Assembly (NCBI RefSeq): GCF_023556315.2 | Contig: NZ_CP116221.1 | Coordinates: 2,181,001-2,245,000 of the forward strand | Source: Psychroserpens ponticola | GTDB taxonomy: Bacteria > Bacteroidota > Bacteroidia > Flavobacteriales > Flavobacteriaceae | Length of the DNA stretch: 64,000 nt | Direction of reading: 5' to 3' | Shown: piece after piece, positions 1-9,622 of the stretch | Layout of the letters: the number at the start of each line of letters is the position of its first letter | Position numbering within the stretch: the stretch's first letter is position 1 | Notes under the pieces: generated by a model | Databases searched by the model: none | Told to the model about the DNA's origin: nothing | Seen by the model: only the letters and a program-made list of their open reading frames with translations | Program-made: the position numbers and the translations under genes

Positions 1-302
1 AACTTGTGTCAACAAAATTAAACATTAACAAACTACATAGTAATAGTCATCTTTATACATCAAATACACTCTTCGCATTTCCTGGAAGACGTTTTCAAAT
101 AGACAAGGTCTTACCTTATCATAAACAACGTCTAAAAAAAGAGCATTTAAAAAAGGCAAATATCACTATTAGAAACTTTCCTGAAACGGTTCAGAATATT
201 CGAAAAAAACTAGATATAAAAGAAGGTGGTAATAATTACCTCTTCTTTACAACAAACGTATTGAACGAAAAAATAGTTTTAATCTGTTCTAAAGTTGAAT
301 AG
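1..302 (+). CDS. C-terminal end of a class I SAM-dependent methyltransferase with THUMP-like tail (partial)
   Basis: The reading frame is open from the left edge, so this is the 3' end of a longer gene; the in-frame GTG at position 6 is not its start. About 100 residues remain. They include the segment NITIRNFPETVQNIRKKL, then GGNNYLFFTT and a final hydrophobic strand ending in CSK. From memory this resembles the C-terminal THUMP-like region of a Bacteroidota SAM-dependent methyltransferase (PG_1098-like), but the catalytic domain lies outside the window. The role in RNA modification is therefore only inferred. The last 14 bases overlap tail-to-tail with the next gene on the minus strand. Confidence 0.6.
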   Translation, partial: LVSTKLNINKLHSNSHLYTSNTLFAFPGRRFQIDKVLPYHKQRLKKEHLKKANITIRNFPETVQNIRKKLDIKEGGNNYLFFTTNVLNEKIVLICSKVE

Positions 303-714
303 GATCGTCAGTATTTAATTGATTGTTTACATCAATTTCAACTTCATAAATCATACAGTTTTCCATATCAATTTTTATTTCTTTTGAAAATATTTCAGTA
401 CTAACAATAAAAGTAGTTACACCATCAGGAAATGTTAAAACGGAAGAAACATCACCAGCAGCAACTCCATAAGCATGAGTTATTAAAAGTCCAAATTGAT
501 CTAACACCTCAAAATCAACTGGCAATAAACTATTATTAGTTAATACTGCTTGAGGATCTTGACTAGAACATTGAACCTCTGGAGCTACAAAACTAGCTAG
601 GTCTTCTTGAGTTGTTAAAGATTCTTCTTGGGTGGTTTCAGCTGATTCAACAGAACAACTATAACATGAAATCATAACAACTGCACAAGCAGTTGCTCTT
701 AGTAGGTTTTTCAT
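289..714 (-). CDS. Small exported protein, possible lipoprotein, unknown function
   Basis: The product is 141 residues. It starts with a short basic n-region and a hydrophobic stretch ending in ISCYSC, so it is probably exported. A lipid-modified cysteine at residue 17 or 20 is possible, but the lipobox is not canonical. An acidic, Thr/Glu-rich linker (residues about 22-45) follows, then a compact domain with two further cysteines (in VQCSSQ and ENCMIY) that could form a disulfide. I recognise no family. It overlaps the 3' end of the preceding convergent gene by 14 bp. The start is the ATG at 714; no strong ribosome binding site is visible, which is usual here. Confidence 0.6.
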   Translation of the reverse strand: MKNLLRATACAVVMISCYSCSVESAETTQEESLTTQEDLASFVAPEVQCSSQDPQAVLTNNSLLPVDFEVLDQFGLLITHAYGVAAGDVSSVLTFPDGVTTFIVSTEIFSKEIKIDMENCMIYEVEIDVNNQLNTDDPIQL

Positions 715-867
715 CGGTTTGGGGTTTAATGAAAATTATTCTACAAATGTAGCTGAAATAAAATCAAAACCACATCATTTTACCGCCAAAATGTTTGATA
801 TTTTCGACGAAATACACAATTTCAATTCAATTATCGACGAAATGCAACTATAAATCGACTAAAAACA

Positions 868-899
868 AAAAAGACCTAACATTTCTGTTAAGTCTTTTT
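868..899 (-). terminator. Terminator of the tRNA operon
   Basis: Imperfect hairpin: 13-nt arms at 868-880 and 887-899 with one mismatch around a 6-nt loop, A-rich on one side and T-rich on the other. It lies directly downstream of tRNA-Arg on the transcribed minus strand and fits a Rho-independent terminator. Confidence 0.65.
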
Positions 900-900
900 G

Positions 901-974
901 TGAGCCCTGAAGGATTCGAACCTTCGACCGCCTCCTTAGAAGGGAGGTGCTCTATCCAGCTGAGCTAAGAGCCC
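901..974 (-). tRNA. tRNA-Arg (anticodon TCT)
   Basis: Read on the minus strand the gene begins GGGCTCTTAGCTCAG and contains GGTTCGAATCC in the T arm. The anticodon stem CCTCC/GGAGG encloses the loop CTTCTAA, giving anticodon TCT, which reads AGA codons. The 74 nt fold into a normal cloverleaf with discriminator A; CCA is not encoded. It is the last of three tRNA genes in one operon. Confidence 0.95.
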
Positions 975-1024
975 TTACTCATAAATTTCAAAATAAAAAA
1001 ATTTTGAATACTGCAAAAAATTAG

Positions 1025-1099
1025 TCGGAGTGGCAGGATTCGAACCTGCGACCTCCGCGTCCCAAACGCGGCGCGATAACCGGGCTACGCTACACTCCG
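1025..1099 (-). tRNA. tRNA-Pro (anticodon TGG)
   Basis: The acceptor stem CGGAGTG/CACTCCG with discriminator A closes a 75-nt cloverleaf. The anticodon loop TTTGGGA in a GC-rich stem gives anticodon TGG, and the T arm has GGTTCGAATCC. It is the middle gene of the Ser-Pro-Arg tRNA operon; CCA is not encoded. Confidence 0.95.
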
Positions 1100-1136
1100 A
1101 AGGCTATCTAATTAATAAAATTTCAAATGAAATTAG

Positions 1137-1225
1137 CGGAGAGACAGGGATTCGAACCCTGGGTACCTATTTCTAGGTACGACGATTTAGCAAACCGCTC
1201 CTTTCGGCCACTCAGGCACCTCTCC
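1137..1225 (-). tRNA. tRNA-Ser (anticodon GCT)
   Basis: The acceptor stem GGAGAGG/TCTCTCC with discriminator G closes an 89-nt class II tRNA with the long variable arm expected of serine tRNAs (stem around GTACCTAGAAATAGGTAC). The anticodon loop TTGCTAA gives GCT, which reads AGC/AGT. It is the first gene of the tRNA operon, about 35 nt downstream of the promoter's -7 box. Confidence 0.95.
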
Positions 1226-1259
1226 AATTGTATATGAACTTAGCAATAAATTGCGGATG

Positions 1260-1290
1260 CAAATGTAACTTATCATTACAAAGAACGCAA
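1260..1290 (-). promoter_or_regulatory. Promoter of the tRNA-Ser/Pro/Arg operon
   Basis: On the minus strand there is a TTG (-33 element, complement of 1288-1290), then exactly 20 nt, then TACATTTG (-7 element, complement of 1260-1267). This matches the Bacteroidota primary-sigma consensus TTG-N17-23-TAnnTTTG at every fixed position. Transcription would begin near 1253, leaving a leader of roughly 28 nt before tRNA-Ser. It is the best promoter in the window. Confidence 0.75.
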
Positions 1291-1317
1291 CTATTTTTTT
1301 AAATTTTTTATGAAAAT

Positions 1318-3360
1318 TTATTCTGGGTATTCTATTCTAAGATGGAATATGTTGGCTAACTTCGTTTTAAGGACTTTCTTAATAGATTGTATTTCTTTAA
1401 ATGTAATATTTGCATTCAAGAATTGCCCATCATCCATTTGCTTTGCTATTATAGATTCAACAAACTTATCAATTTTAGAAGAAGACGGTTCCTTTAAACT
1501 TTTTGAAGCTGCTTCAACACTGTCACACATCATTAAAATTGCAGTTTCCTTACTATATGGTTTAGGACCAGGATATCTAAAATCATCTTCACTGGTATTT
1601 TCATTAAGTGCTTTCTCTTTCATATAAAAGTAATATACCATACTTGTTCCATGATGGGTTCTAATAAAATCGATAACACGATCTGGTAAATTATTTTTCT
1701 TAGCGATCTCAATTCCATCTATAACATGGTCAATAATAATTTTTGAACTTTCCTTTGAAGACAACTCATCATGAGGGTTGATTCCAGTAGCTTGGTTTTC
1801 TGTAAAATAGGTAGGAGATTTCATTTTACCAATATCATGATATAAAGCTCCTACTCTAACCAACATTGCATTAGCACCAATTTCATTTGCAGAGGCTTCA
1901 GCTAAATTTGCAACATTTAAAGAATGGTGAAAAGTCCCAGGCGCTTTATTTGACAACTCCTTTAAAAGCTTAGTATTTGTATCTGAAAGCTCTAAAAGTG
2001 ACACATCTGAAACTAAACCGAATAATTTTTCATAAATATAAATTAACGGCTGAACAAACAATGTCGCTAATCCGCATAAAATAAAAAGCCCGAAAGTTTC
2101 AAGTTTTAAGTTTGTGATATTTCCTTCATGAATTACAAAAAATGCAAAATATGCTATAATATATATGAGTGTAATCTGACCTACAGAAATAAATAAATTC
2201 GCTCGCTTATATAATTCTGAAACTGTTAATATAGTAACTATACCTGCGATAATTTGTAAAAACATATACTCATAACTATTAGGAACTATAAAGCCTAATA
2301 GCAAAACAGTTAATACATGAGCAAACAATCCTAATCGTGCATCAAAAAATGCTTTTAAAACTAAAGGAAGAATACATAAAGGGATGACATAAACTTGACT
2401 AGAATTGTATTTAATAATAAGGGTTGTCAACAAAATCATCAATAATATATTGAAGAAAATAAAGGTGACTTTAGTATTATCTAAAAAGACTTCAATTCTA
2501 TACTTACGTAAGAAAAGCAGTAGCATTAGAAGTGCCAAAGCTACAAGTAAAGCATATGCAAAAAGAACTAAGTTATAGTTTGAGGCATTCCAAACTTGAG
2601 ATTCATACTCTGTTTCAAGAGATTTTAAAATATCATATTTATTACCTTCAACAATCTCTCCTTTAGAAATAATCAAGGTTTCTTTTTCTATACTTCCTCT
2701 AACAGTCGAAATACTGTTTAATTCTTCTTGAAGTGCATTATCAGTAAGTGATGAATTTATTGATACATTAGATTTAACTATATCAAAAAACAACGATACA
2801 AATGTGGTTTTATAAGATGATAAATCGTTATAAATTAAAGCATCTTCTAAAATTGTTCTAAATTCATCAATCTTTGTTAATTGATCAAAAGTAGTTCTTG
2901 AAATTAGCTTCTGATCTTCAACTAAAATGATGTTTTTATTTTCAGGATATTTATAATCCTCATCAAGAACACCATAGCCATATAAAGTTTCTACAGCAGA
3001 CTTTCCTACATCATATAACACTCTTTTTTTAGGTATGGTATCTGAAAATTTATTTTCAAAATTTAGAGCATACATTTCTAAAACTTCAAATTTGGTCTTT
3101 GTCTTTATATCAAAATATATAGGACTAGCATCCTTAATGTCTTGTTCTTCTTCATCTATTTCTTCAAACGATTTTTTTATAGCAAAATCAAAAGGTGCAT
3201 ACAGATTTTCAGATTGCCAAGGTTTACCTTTATCAAAATTATATTTAAACTTTCCACTTTTTGGAAATAGGTATACAATTAAAAATGTAGTGCTTAAAAA
3301 CAAAAGCACTTTATAAAAAAGTGAATGATTTTTATACCATTTATTAATTAAATCTTCCAT
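1318..3360 (-). CDS. pgpH: 7TM-HD family membrane phosphodiesterase (PgpH-like)
   Basis: The product of about 680 residues has the domain order of the YqfF/PgpH family. An N-terminal membrane anchor (residues about 17-36) is followed by a large extracytoplasmic region to about 255, then a block of about seven hydrophobic segments (about 262-450), then a cytoplasmic HD domain. The metal-binding HD motif is visible as FHHSLNVANLAE and ALYHDIGKM (near residue 507), with further histidines in IIDHVIDG and RTHHGTS. Family members characterised elsewhere hydrolyse cyclic di-AMP; that substrate is assigned by homology. The ATG at 3360 is a better start than the in-frame TTG two codons upstream. It stands alone upstream of the tRNA operon. 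Confidence 0.88.
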   Translation of the reverse strand: MEDLINKWYKNHSLFYKVLLFLSTTFLIVYLFPKSGKFKYNFDKGKPWQSENLYAPFDFAIKKSFEEIDEEEQDIKDASPIYFDIKTKTKFEVLEMYALNFENKFSDTIPKKRVLYDVGKSAVETLYGYGVLDEDYKYPENKNIILVEDQKLISRTTFDQLTKIDEFRTILEDALIYNDLSSYKTTFVSLFFDIVKSNVSINSSLTDNALQEELNSISTVRGSIEKETLIISKGEIVEGNKYDILKSLETEYESQVWNASNYNLVLFAYALLVALALLMLLLFLRKYRIEVFLDNTKVTFIFFNILLMILLTTLIIKYNSSQVYVIPLCILPLVLKAFFDARLGLFAHVLTVLLLGFIVPNSYEYMFLQIIAGIVTILTVSELYKRANLFISVGQITLIYIIAYFAFFVIHEGNITNLKLETFGLFILCGLATLFVQPLIYIYEKLFGLVSDVSLLELSDTNTKLLKELSNKAPGTFHHSLNVANLAEASANEIGANAMLVRVGALYHDIGKMKSPTYFTENQATGINPHDELSSKESSKIIIDHVIDGIEIAKKNNLPDRVIDFIRTHHGTSMVYYFYMKEKALNENTSEDDFRYPGPKPYSKETAILMMCDSVEAASKSLKEPSSSKIDKFVESIIAKQMDDGQFLNANITFKEIQSIKKVLKTKLANIFHLRIEYPE

Positions 3361-3499
3361 CTTCAATATTAAGGAGTTACAAATACCTTTAAGTTAATGT
3401 GTATTTGTATTGGTTTGAATTCATTCAAAAGTAATAAAATATAATAGATTAAACTTTTGATGTTATCAATTTGATAGCAAAAAATCTATTAAAATTGAT

Positions 3500-3507
3500 T
3501 AATTTTG
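3500..3507 (+). promoter_or_regulatory. Candidate -7 promoter box for the thiolase gene
   Basis: TAATTTTG matches TAnnTTTG exactly and lies 26 nt before the ATG at 3534. The nearest upstream TTG (3471-3473) is 26 nt away, longer than the usual spacer, so only the -7 element is well supported. Confidence 0.35.
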
Positions 3508-3533
3508 CATCAAATAACACAAAAGGAATTAAA

Positions 3534-4712
3534 ATGAGTAAAGAAGTCGTAATTGTTTCCGCTGCAAGAACACCTATAGGAAGTTTTTTAGGTGCTTTAT
3601 CAACAGTTCCAGCTCCCAAACTTGGAGCTACAGCAATAAAAGGAGCTTTAGATAAGATCAATTTAAAACCAGAAATGGTACAAGAAGTGTTGATGGGTAA
3701 TGTTGTTCAGGCTGGGACTGGACAAGCTCCAGCAAGACAAGCTGCTATTTATGCTGGCATACCTGATTCTGTTCCGTGTACGACTATAAATAAAGTATGT
3801 GCTTCTGGCATGAAAGCCGTAATGCAAGCGGTACAATCTATAGCGCTAGGTGATGCAGATATTATTGTTGCTGGCGGAATGGAAAACATGAGTTTAATAC
3901 CTCATTATTACCACGCAAGAACTGGAACTAAATTTGGTCCTGCTACCATGGAAGATGGAATGCAAAAAGACGGATTAGTTGATGCTTACGATAAAAATGC
4001 TATGGGAGTTTGTGCAGATGCCTGTGCTTCTGAATACAATTTTTCACGTGAAGATCAAGATGCTTTTGCTATTCAATCATATAATCGTTCTGCTGCTGCT
4101 TGGGACGCTGGAAAATTTAATAATGAAGTTGTTCCTGTAGAAGTGCCTCAACGTCGTGGTGATGCAATCATTGTGTCTAAAGATGAAGAATACAGCAATG
4201 TTAGAATGGAAAAAATACCTGCTTTGCGTCCTGCTTTTACTAAAGAAGGAACTGTTACTGCAGCAAATGCTTCAACAATTAATGATGGAGCTGGCGCAAT
4301 GGTATTAATGAGTAAAGATAAAGCTGAAGAATTAGGATTAAAACCACTAGCTACTATTAAAGGTTATGCTGATGCTGCACAAGAACCGAAATGGTTTACG
4401 ACTGCACCTGCTAAAGCGCTACCTAAAGCATTAGATAAGGCTGGGATTTCAATAGATGATGTAGATTATTTTGAATTCAATGAAGCTTTTTCTGTTGTAG
4501 GTCTTGCCAATATGAAACTACTCGGACTTACTGATAGTAATGTAAATGTAAATGGAGGCGCTGTTTCGTTAGGACATCCATTAGGTTGTTCTGGTGTTAG
4601 AATTTTGATTACATTGCTTAACGTATTAGAACAAAACAATGCTAAAACTGGAGCCGCAGCTATTTGTAATGGTGGTGGTGGTGCTTCTGCTGTAGTATTA
4701 GAACGCAATTAA
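3534..4712 (+). CDS. Acetyl-CoA C-acyltransferase (thiolase)
   Basis: The 392-residue protein is a full-length thiolase. It catalyses thiolysis of 3-ketoacyl-CoA or, in reverse, condensation of two acetyl-CoA. The nucleophilic cysteine is Cys89 in [10 protein letters not shown]. The other active-site motifs are present as [15 protein letters not shown] (catalytic His) and CNGGGGAS (second catalytic Cys). The start is set at the ATG of [14 protein letters not shown], because the 21 upstream in-frame codons do not resemble thiolase and overlap the promoter region. An NlpC/P60 gene follows after 9 nt and is probably cotranscribed. Substrate chain length cannot be read from the sequence. Confidence 0.93.
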   Translation: MSKEVVIVSAARTPIGSFLGALSTVPAPKLGATAIKGALDKINLKPEMVQEVLMGNVVQAGTGQAPARQAAIYAGIPDSVPCTTINKVCASGMKAVMQAVQSIALGDADIIVAGGMENMSLIPHYYHARTGTKFGPATMEDGMQKDGLVDAYDKNAMGVCADACASEYNFSREDQDAFAIQSYNRSAAAWDAGKFNNEVVPVEVPQRRGDAIIVSKDEEYSNVRMEKIPALRPAFTKEGTVTAANASTINDGAGAMVLMSKDKAEELGLKPLATIKGYADAAQEPKWFTTAPAKALPKALDKAGISIDDVDYFEFNEAFSVVGLANMKLLGLTDSNVNVNGGAVSLGHPLGCSGVRILITLLNVLEQNNAKTGAAAICNGGGGASAVVLERN

Positions 4713-4721
4713 TTTATCGTA

Positions 4722-5471
4722 ATGCAATACGGAATTTGTAATCTGAGTATTGTTCCACTTAGAGTTGAACCTAGTGACGCTTGCGAGTTGATCTCTCAAG
4801 TACTTTATGGTGAAATTTTCAAGGTGCTAGAACAACGTAAATCTTGGAGTAAAATTCGTTTAGCATATGATAAATATGAAGGTTGGATAGATAACAAACA
4901 GTATTTAGAAATCACAGAAGATGAATACAAGTCTATTAAGATTGAAAATCACATGCTTTCAAATGATTTAGTAGAATATATTGAAGATGAAAATCAACAA
5001 TTATCTACAATACCACTTGGAGCTTCTTTAAATGGGTTGAGTCTTCTAAAGCATACGTTTGATGGTCGTACAACGTCTACAAAACACCCTAAAGAAAACC
5101 TGATTAAAACTGCATTTATGTATTTAAATGCTCCATATCTTTGGGGAGGAAAAACACCTTTTGGAATTGATTGCTCAGGTTTTACTCAAATGGTATATAA
5201 ATTAAATGGATACAATTTACTTCGTGATGCTTCACAACAAGCTACTCAAGGCCTTGCATTAAGTTTTATTGAAGAAAGCGAACCTGGAGATCTGGCTTTT
5301 TTTGACAATAATGAAGGGCTAATTACACATGTTGGCATTATTATGGAAGATAATTATATCATCCATGCACATGGTAAAGTACGAATTGATCGTTTAGACC
5401 ATTCTGGCATTTATAATATTGACAAGAATATACATACTCATAAACTTAGAGTTATCAAAAAAATTATATAA
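4722..5471 (+). CDS. NlpC/P60 family cysteine hydrolase with N-terminal SH3-like domain
   Basis: The product of 249 residues has an N-terminal bacterial SH3-like region (about 1-65, with the GWIDNKQ strand) and a C-terminal NlpC/P60 domain (about 125-245). The catalytic cysteine is Cys151 in GIDCSGFTQ. The histidine is His203 in THVGII, and a third polar residue is supplied by the HAHG motif near 215. Members cleave peptidoglycan stem peptides, for example D-gamma-glutamyl-diaminopimelate bonds. No signal peptide is visible, so it may act on recycled muropeptides in the cytoplasm like YkfC; that is an inference. It lies 9 nt after the thiolase gene and ends at a terminator. Confidence 0.85.
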   Translation: MQYGICNLSIVPLRVEPSDACELISQVLYGEIFKVLEQRKSWSKIRLAYDKYEGWIDNKQYLEITEDEYKSIKIENHMLSNDLVEYIEDENQQLSTIPLGASLNGLSLLKHTFDGRTTSTKHPKENLIKTAFMYLNAPYLWGGKTPFGIDCSGFTQMVYKLNGYNLLRDASQQATQGLALSFIEESEPGDLAFFDNNEGLITHVGIIMEDNYIIHAHGKVRIDRLDHSGIYNIDKNIHTHKLRVIKKII

Positions 5472-5502
5472 AAAAAGCCATTCAAATTGAATGGCTTTTT
5501 TT
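5471..5502. terminator. Bidirectional terminator
   Basis: A near-perfect hairpin (AAAAAGCCATTCAA opposite TTGAATGGCTTTTT) lies between the convergent NlpC/P60 and TPR genes, with T runs on both strands. It would end transcription from either side. Confidence 0.85.
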
Positions 5503-5522
5503 ATATAACTTAGACTATTAAA

Positions 5523-6788
5523 TTATTCTTTAATCATGGCTTTATACATTTTAGCCTTTTCAACTTCTCCAACAGCTAAATAGATATTATTCAGTTGTTG
5601 AAAAATACCATTACTTCCTTCTGGATTAGCCTCTAAAAATTCAACCAATATGTTTGCTCCTTCTTGAAACAGATTAACTTTTTGAGCTTTTAACTCATCA
5701 TATCTCTCAAAATCAGCACTAGATGTACCAAGACTATTCATTTCTTCTAAAAGTTTATTTCCTTCTTCAATATAAGTAGTAGAAATATTCAACGCAGCAT
5801 CTTTCATTGTTGGATCAAATTCTAAAGCTTTACTGAATGCCGCTCTAGCAGTCTCATATTCGCCTTCCTTCATGGTCATCACACCAACATTATAACGAAG
5901 CGTTGCATTGTTAGGATCCTTCAAAATGGCTTCCTCCATTAAGCTTTTATATTTATCATTATTACCAAGTTTATATTCAATATTAGCTTCAGCAATAATA
6001 AGAGTTGCATCATCTGGATTTTCAGCTCTAGCTTCTTTAATTGCTGCAATAGCTTTATCGTCTTCTCCTTTGAAGATATAAATATCTGCAAGCATTTTTT
6101 TAATTAAAGGCAATTTTGAATCTGTAAGTGTTTCTTTAGGAACAATATGAGTTCCAGCCTTTAAAGCAAAATCTCTTAAAGATTTACTATCAAAACTTTC
6201 AGACTCACCAGTATTTTTAATCGTAGCTGAGTACTCCTTAACAATACCAGTATATCCCATCTCTCTTAACTCTTCATATAATTTTAATGAAGTATCATAA
6301 TCTTGTGCATTCACTGCTGAAGATGCTGCATAATAAAGGTATAAGGTATCTTTAGTAGACATACGATATGCTTTGTTAAATCCATCTGAAGACTCAACAA
6401 AACGTTTCTCTTGCCAAGCTGTATTTGCCTTAGTTAAAAAATTAGCTAGCATTTGTTGCTTTAATTCATCTACGTTAGAAGAATACTTTCCTTTACCAGC
6501 TTTAGCTTCAATATCTTTTACCTTATTAAAACTCGCAATAGCTTTATCTGTATCGTCATTAGATCCAGCACCATTTGCATATAACGCTTGTCCTTTTAAG
6601 AAATAAAACTTTGCTTTCATCTTATCATCTGCTGAATCTATAAGTGATTCTGCTGATTGAATTGCCGTTTTAGCATCAGCAAAATTTTTGCTTTTTATTG
6701 CTTTCTCAGCTGCTTTTAGTTCGTCTTTCTGAGAAAAAGAAAAGGTACTAACTAATAGTGCTAAAGCAATTATAATTTGTTTTTTCAT
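5523..6788 (-). CDS. Exported tetratricopeptide-repeat protein
   Basis: The 421-residue protein begins with a clear signal peptide (MKKQIIIALALLVSTFSFSQ). The rest is alpha-helical with several tetratricopeptide-like repeats, for example LRYNVGVMTMKEGEYETARAAF-type segments near residues 295-335 and earlier copies around 130-180 and 235-290. TPR proteins scaffold protein-protein contacts; the partner here is unknown. The gene starts 27 nt after the gyrA stop on the same strand and is likely cotranscribed with it. No enzyme motif is visible. Confidence 0.8.
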   Translation of the reverse strand: MKKQIIIALALLVSTFSFSQKDELKAAEKAIKSKNFADAKTAIQSAESLIDSADDKMKAKFYFLKGQALYANGAGSNDDTDKAIASFNKVKDIEAKAGKGKYSSNVDELKQQMLANFLTKANTAWQEKRFVESSDGFNKAYRMSTKDTLYLYYAASSAVNAQDYDTSLKLYEELREMGYTGIVKEYSATIKNTGESESFDSKSLRDFALKAGTHIVPKETLTDSKLPLIKKMLADIYIFKGEDDKAIAAIKEARAENPDDATLIIAEANIEYKLGNNDKYKSLMEEAILKDPNNATLRYNVGVMTMKEGEYETARAAFSKALEFDPTMKDAALNISTTYIEEGNKLLEEMNSLGTSSADFERYDELKAQKVNLFQEGANILVEFLEANPEGSNGIFQQLNNIYLAVGEVEKAKMYKAMIKE

Positions 6789-6815
6789 TATTACTATGTT
6801 TAGTTTTTATTGTTG

Positions 6816-9365
6816 TTATTCTTCTTCGTTGGTATCAAGAGTTGTGCCATCTTCATTAAGACCTTGAATGCCAGAGTCTTCAACATCTAATTCATCTTCA
6901 TCTTCATCTTTCATGACTTTGGCTACAGCTGCGATAGAATCACTTCCTTTAAGGTTAATCAATTTAACACCTTGAGTAGCACGACCCATAACACGTAAAT
7001 CATTTACTGCCATTCTAATTGCAATACCAGACTTATTAATAATCATTAAATCATCTTCATCTGTAACCGTTTTGATAGCAACTAGATGTCCTGTTTTTTC
7101 AGTGATTGAAATGGTTTTAACACCTTTACCTCCACGGTTTGTAATTCTGTACACTGCTTCTCCATCTTCTGGGTCATCAATATACGTTCGTTTTCCGTAA
7201 CCTTTTTCAGAAACAACTAGTACAGATTCTTCTTGTGGATTTTCAACAGTAACCATTCCAACAACTTCATCTTTGTCATGCTGTAGTCTAATTCCTCTAA
7301 CACCTGAAGCATTTCTTCCCATTGGACGCGTTTTAGCTTCTTCAAACCTGATGGCTTTACCAGATTTAAGAGCCAGCATAACTTGACTATTTCCTGTAGT
7401 TAATTTTGCTTCTAACAATTCGTCATCTTCCTTAATGGTAATGGCATTGATACCATTGGTTCTCGGACGAGAGTATTGCTCTAAAGATGTTTTCTTTACC
7501 TGACCATTTTTAGTCGCCATGATTACATAATGACTATTGATGTAGTCTTCGTCTTTTAAATCTTGAGTACAAATGAAAGCCATTACTTTATCATCTTGCT
7601 CAATATTTATAAGGTTTTGAATTGCTCTTCCTTTAGATGTTTTACTTCCTTCAGGAATTTCATAAACACGCATCCAGAAACATTTTCCTTTTTGAGTAAA
7701 GAATAACATATATTGGTGGTTAGTTCCAACAAATAAATGCTCTAAGAAATCTTCATTTCTAGTCGTCGATGCTTTTTGACCAACACCTCCTCTATTTTGA
7801 GTTTTATATTCTGTAAGTGATGTTCTTTTTATATAACCAGCATGTGAAATAGTAATCACTACTTGTTCATCTGGAATCATATCTTCGATACTTAAATCTC
7901 CTCCAGCATATTCGATTAATGAACGACGCTCATCACCATATTTATCTTTAACATGTAAAAGTTCGTCTTTAATGATATCCATACGACGCTCTTTTTTGTC
8001 AAGAATGTCTTTCAAATCTTCAATGGTTTTCATCAATTCTTCGTACTCGTTACGAAGTTTGTCTTGTTCTAGTCCAGTTAATTGACGCAAACGCATTTCG
8101 ACAATGGCTTTCGCTTGAATTTCTGAAAGTTTAAAACGTTCAATTAGCTTTTCTCTAGCTTCATCTGCATTTGAAGATGCTCTTATAAGTGCAATAACTT
8201 CGTCGATATTATCTGAAGCGATAATTAAACCTTCTAATATATGAGCACGTTCTTCTGCTTTTCGCAACTCATATTTAGTACGTCTTACAACCACTTCATG
8301 TCTGTGTTCCACAAAGTGATGAATCATGTCTTTAAGATTCAACAATTGTGGACGTCCTTTAACTAATGCAATATTATTAACACTAAAAGATGATTGTAAT
8401 GCTGTATACTTATACAACATGTTTAAAACAATGTTAGGAATGGCATCACGTTTTAATACATAAACGATACGCATACCATTTCTATCAGATTCATCTCTAA
8501 TTAAAGAAATACCATCAATCTTTTTATCATTAATAAGGTCAGCCGTTTTCTTAATCATATCAGCTTTATTAACCTGATATGGTATTTCGGTAACGATAAT
8601 AGTTTCTCTTCCTTGTACTTCTTCAATAATAGCTTTTCCTCTCATGACAATTCGTCCACGACCTGTCTTAAAAGCTTCACGAACACCATCGTATCCATAA
8701 ATGGTTCCACCTGTTGGAAAATCTGGTGCTTTTACATGCGTAATAAGTTCATCTATTTCAATGTCATTATTTTCAATGTAAGCTACAGTTCCATCAACAA
8801 CTTCACTCAAATTATGAGGTGGCATATTGGTAGCCATACCAACTGCAATACCAGATGCACCATTAACTAAAAGACCTGGAATACGCGTAGGCAATACAGT
8901 AGGCTCTTGTAAAGTGTCATCAAAATTTAATTTATGATCAACAGTTTCCTTATCAATATCGGCAAGCATATCTTCAGATATCTTACGCATACGCGCTTCT
9001 GTATAACGCATTGCTGCAGGACTATCTCCATCAATAGAGCCAAAGTTTCCTTGTCCATCGACTAACATATATCGTAAGCTCCATTCTTGAGCCATACGAA
9101 CCATTGCATCATAAACTGAAGTATCACCATGTGGATGGTACTTACCAAGAACTTCTCCAACAATTCTAGCCGATTTCTTGTGGGCTGTATTAGATCGAAC
9201 TCCTAATTCATGCATACCATATAATACACGTCTGTGAACAGGTTTTAAGCCGTCTCTTACATCTGGTAATGCACGTGACACAATGACTGACATTGAATAA
9301 TCAATGTAAGCCGATTTCATTTCATCTTCTATGTTAATAGGAATCAATTTTTCTCCTTCTGCCAT
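6816..9365 (-). CDS. gyrA: DNA gyrase subunit A
   Basis: This 849-residue protein is the breakage-reunion subunit of DNA gyrase, which introduces negative supercoils together with GyrB. The active-site tyrosine is Tyr121 in [10 protein letters not shown]. The quinolone-pocket loop reads [17 protein letters not shown], with Thr82 where E. coli has Ser83 and Asp86 where E. coli has Asp87. The C-terminal beta-pinwheel carries a GyrA box variant (QNRGGVGQK), which separates it from topoisomerase IV ParC. The tail is strongly acidic ([11 protein letters not shown]). A TPR gene follows after 27 nt. The start at [16 protein letters not shown] matches the family. Confidence 0.96.
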   Translation of the reverse strand: MAEGEKLIPINIEDEMKSAYIDYSMSVIVSRALPDVRDGLKPVHRRVLYGMHELGVRSNTAHKKSARIVGEVLGKYHPHGDTSVYDAMVRMAQEWSLRYMLVDGQGNFGSIDGDSPAAMRYTEARMRKISEDMLADIDKETVDHKLNFDDTLQEPTVLPTRIPGLLVNGASGIAVGMATNMPPHNLSEVVDGTVAYIENNDIEIDELITHVKAPDFPTGGTIYGYDGVREAFKTGRGRIVMRGKAIIEEVQGRETIIVTEIPYQVNKADMIKKTADLINDKKIDGISLIRDESDRNGMRIVYVLKRDAIPNIVLNMLYKYTALQSSFSVNNIALVKGRPQLLNLKDMIHHFVEHRHEVVVRRTKYELRKAEERAHILEGLIIASDNIDEVIALIRASSNADEAREKLIERFKLSEIQAKAIVEMRLRQLTGLEQDKLRNEYEELMKTIEDLKDILDKKERRMDIIKDELLHVKDKYGDERRSLIEYAGGDLSIEDMIPDEQVVITISHAGYIKRTSLTEYKTQNRGGVGQKASTTRNEDFLEHLFVGTNHQYMLFFTQKGKCFWMRVYEIPEGSKTSKGRAIQNLINIEQDDKVMAFICTQDLKDEDYINSHYVIMATKNGQVKKTSLEQYSRPRTNGINAITIKEDDELLEAKLTTGNSQVMLALKSGKAIRFEEAKTRPMGRNASGVRGIRLQHDKDEVVGMVTVENPQEESVLVVSEKGYGKRTYIDDPEDGEAVYRITNRGGKGVKTISITEKTGHLVAIKTVTDEDDLMIINKSGIAIRMAVNDLRVMGRATQGVKLINLKGSDSIAAVAKVMKDEDEDELDVEDSGIQGLNEDGTTLDTNEEE

Positions 9366-9622
9366 AAATAAAATTATTAGATTTTTTGTAGGTTTTCAAA
9401 ACATGCTAAGATAACCAATTTCATAGTGTTTACAGAACTTATAAATCCCTTTTTTAATATTTTTTATTAACAAATTTTAACGCTTTTTTTTAATAAGTTA
9501 CTTGTTAAAAACTTTGATTTTGTAAAGTTTTTTTAGTCTATTAGACTATTCAAATATTTTAAGGTATAGTTTTTGCCTTTTTATACTTGTTTTTACTATT
9601 TTTAATGCAGAAAGAGATTAAT

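Noticed and set aside
9110-9130. Thr82 of GyrA at the quinolone-pocket position as a resistance mutation
   Set aside because: Position 83 (E. coli numbering) varies naturally between phyla and Thr is, as far as I recall, normal in Flavobacteriaceae; no resistance claim can be made.
9366-9622. Promoters for gyrA and clpC in their shared upstream region
   Set aside because: Near matches such as TATACTTG and TATAGTTTTTG exist, but none fits the consensus with correct spacing, so no site is called.
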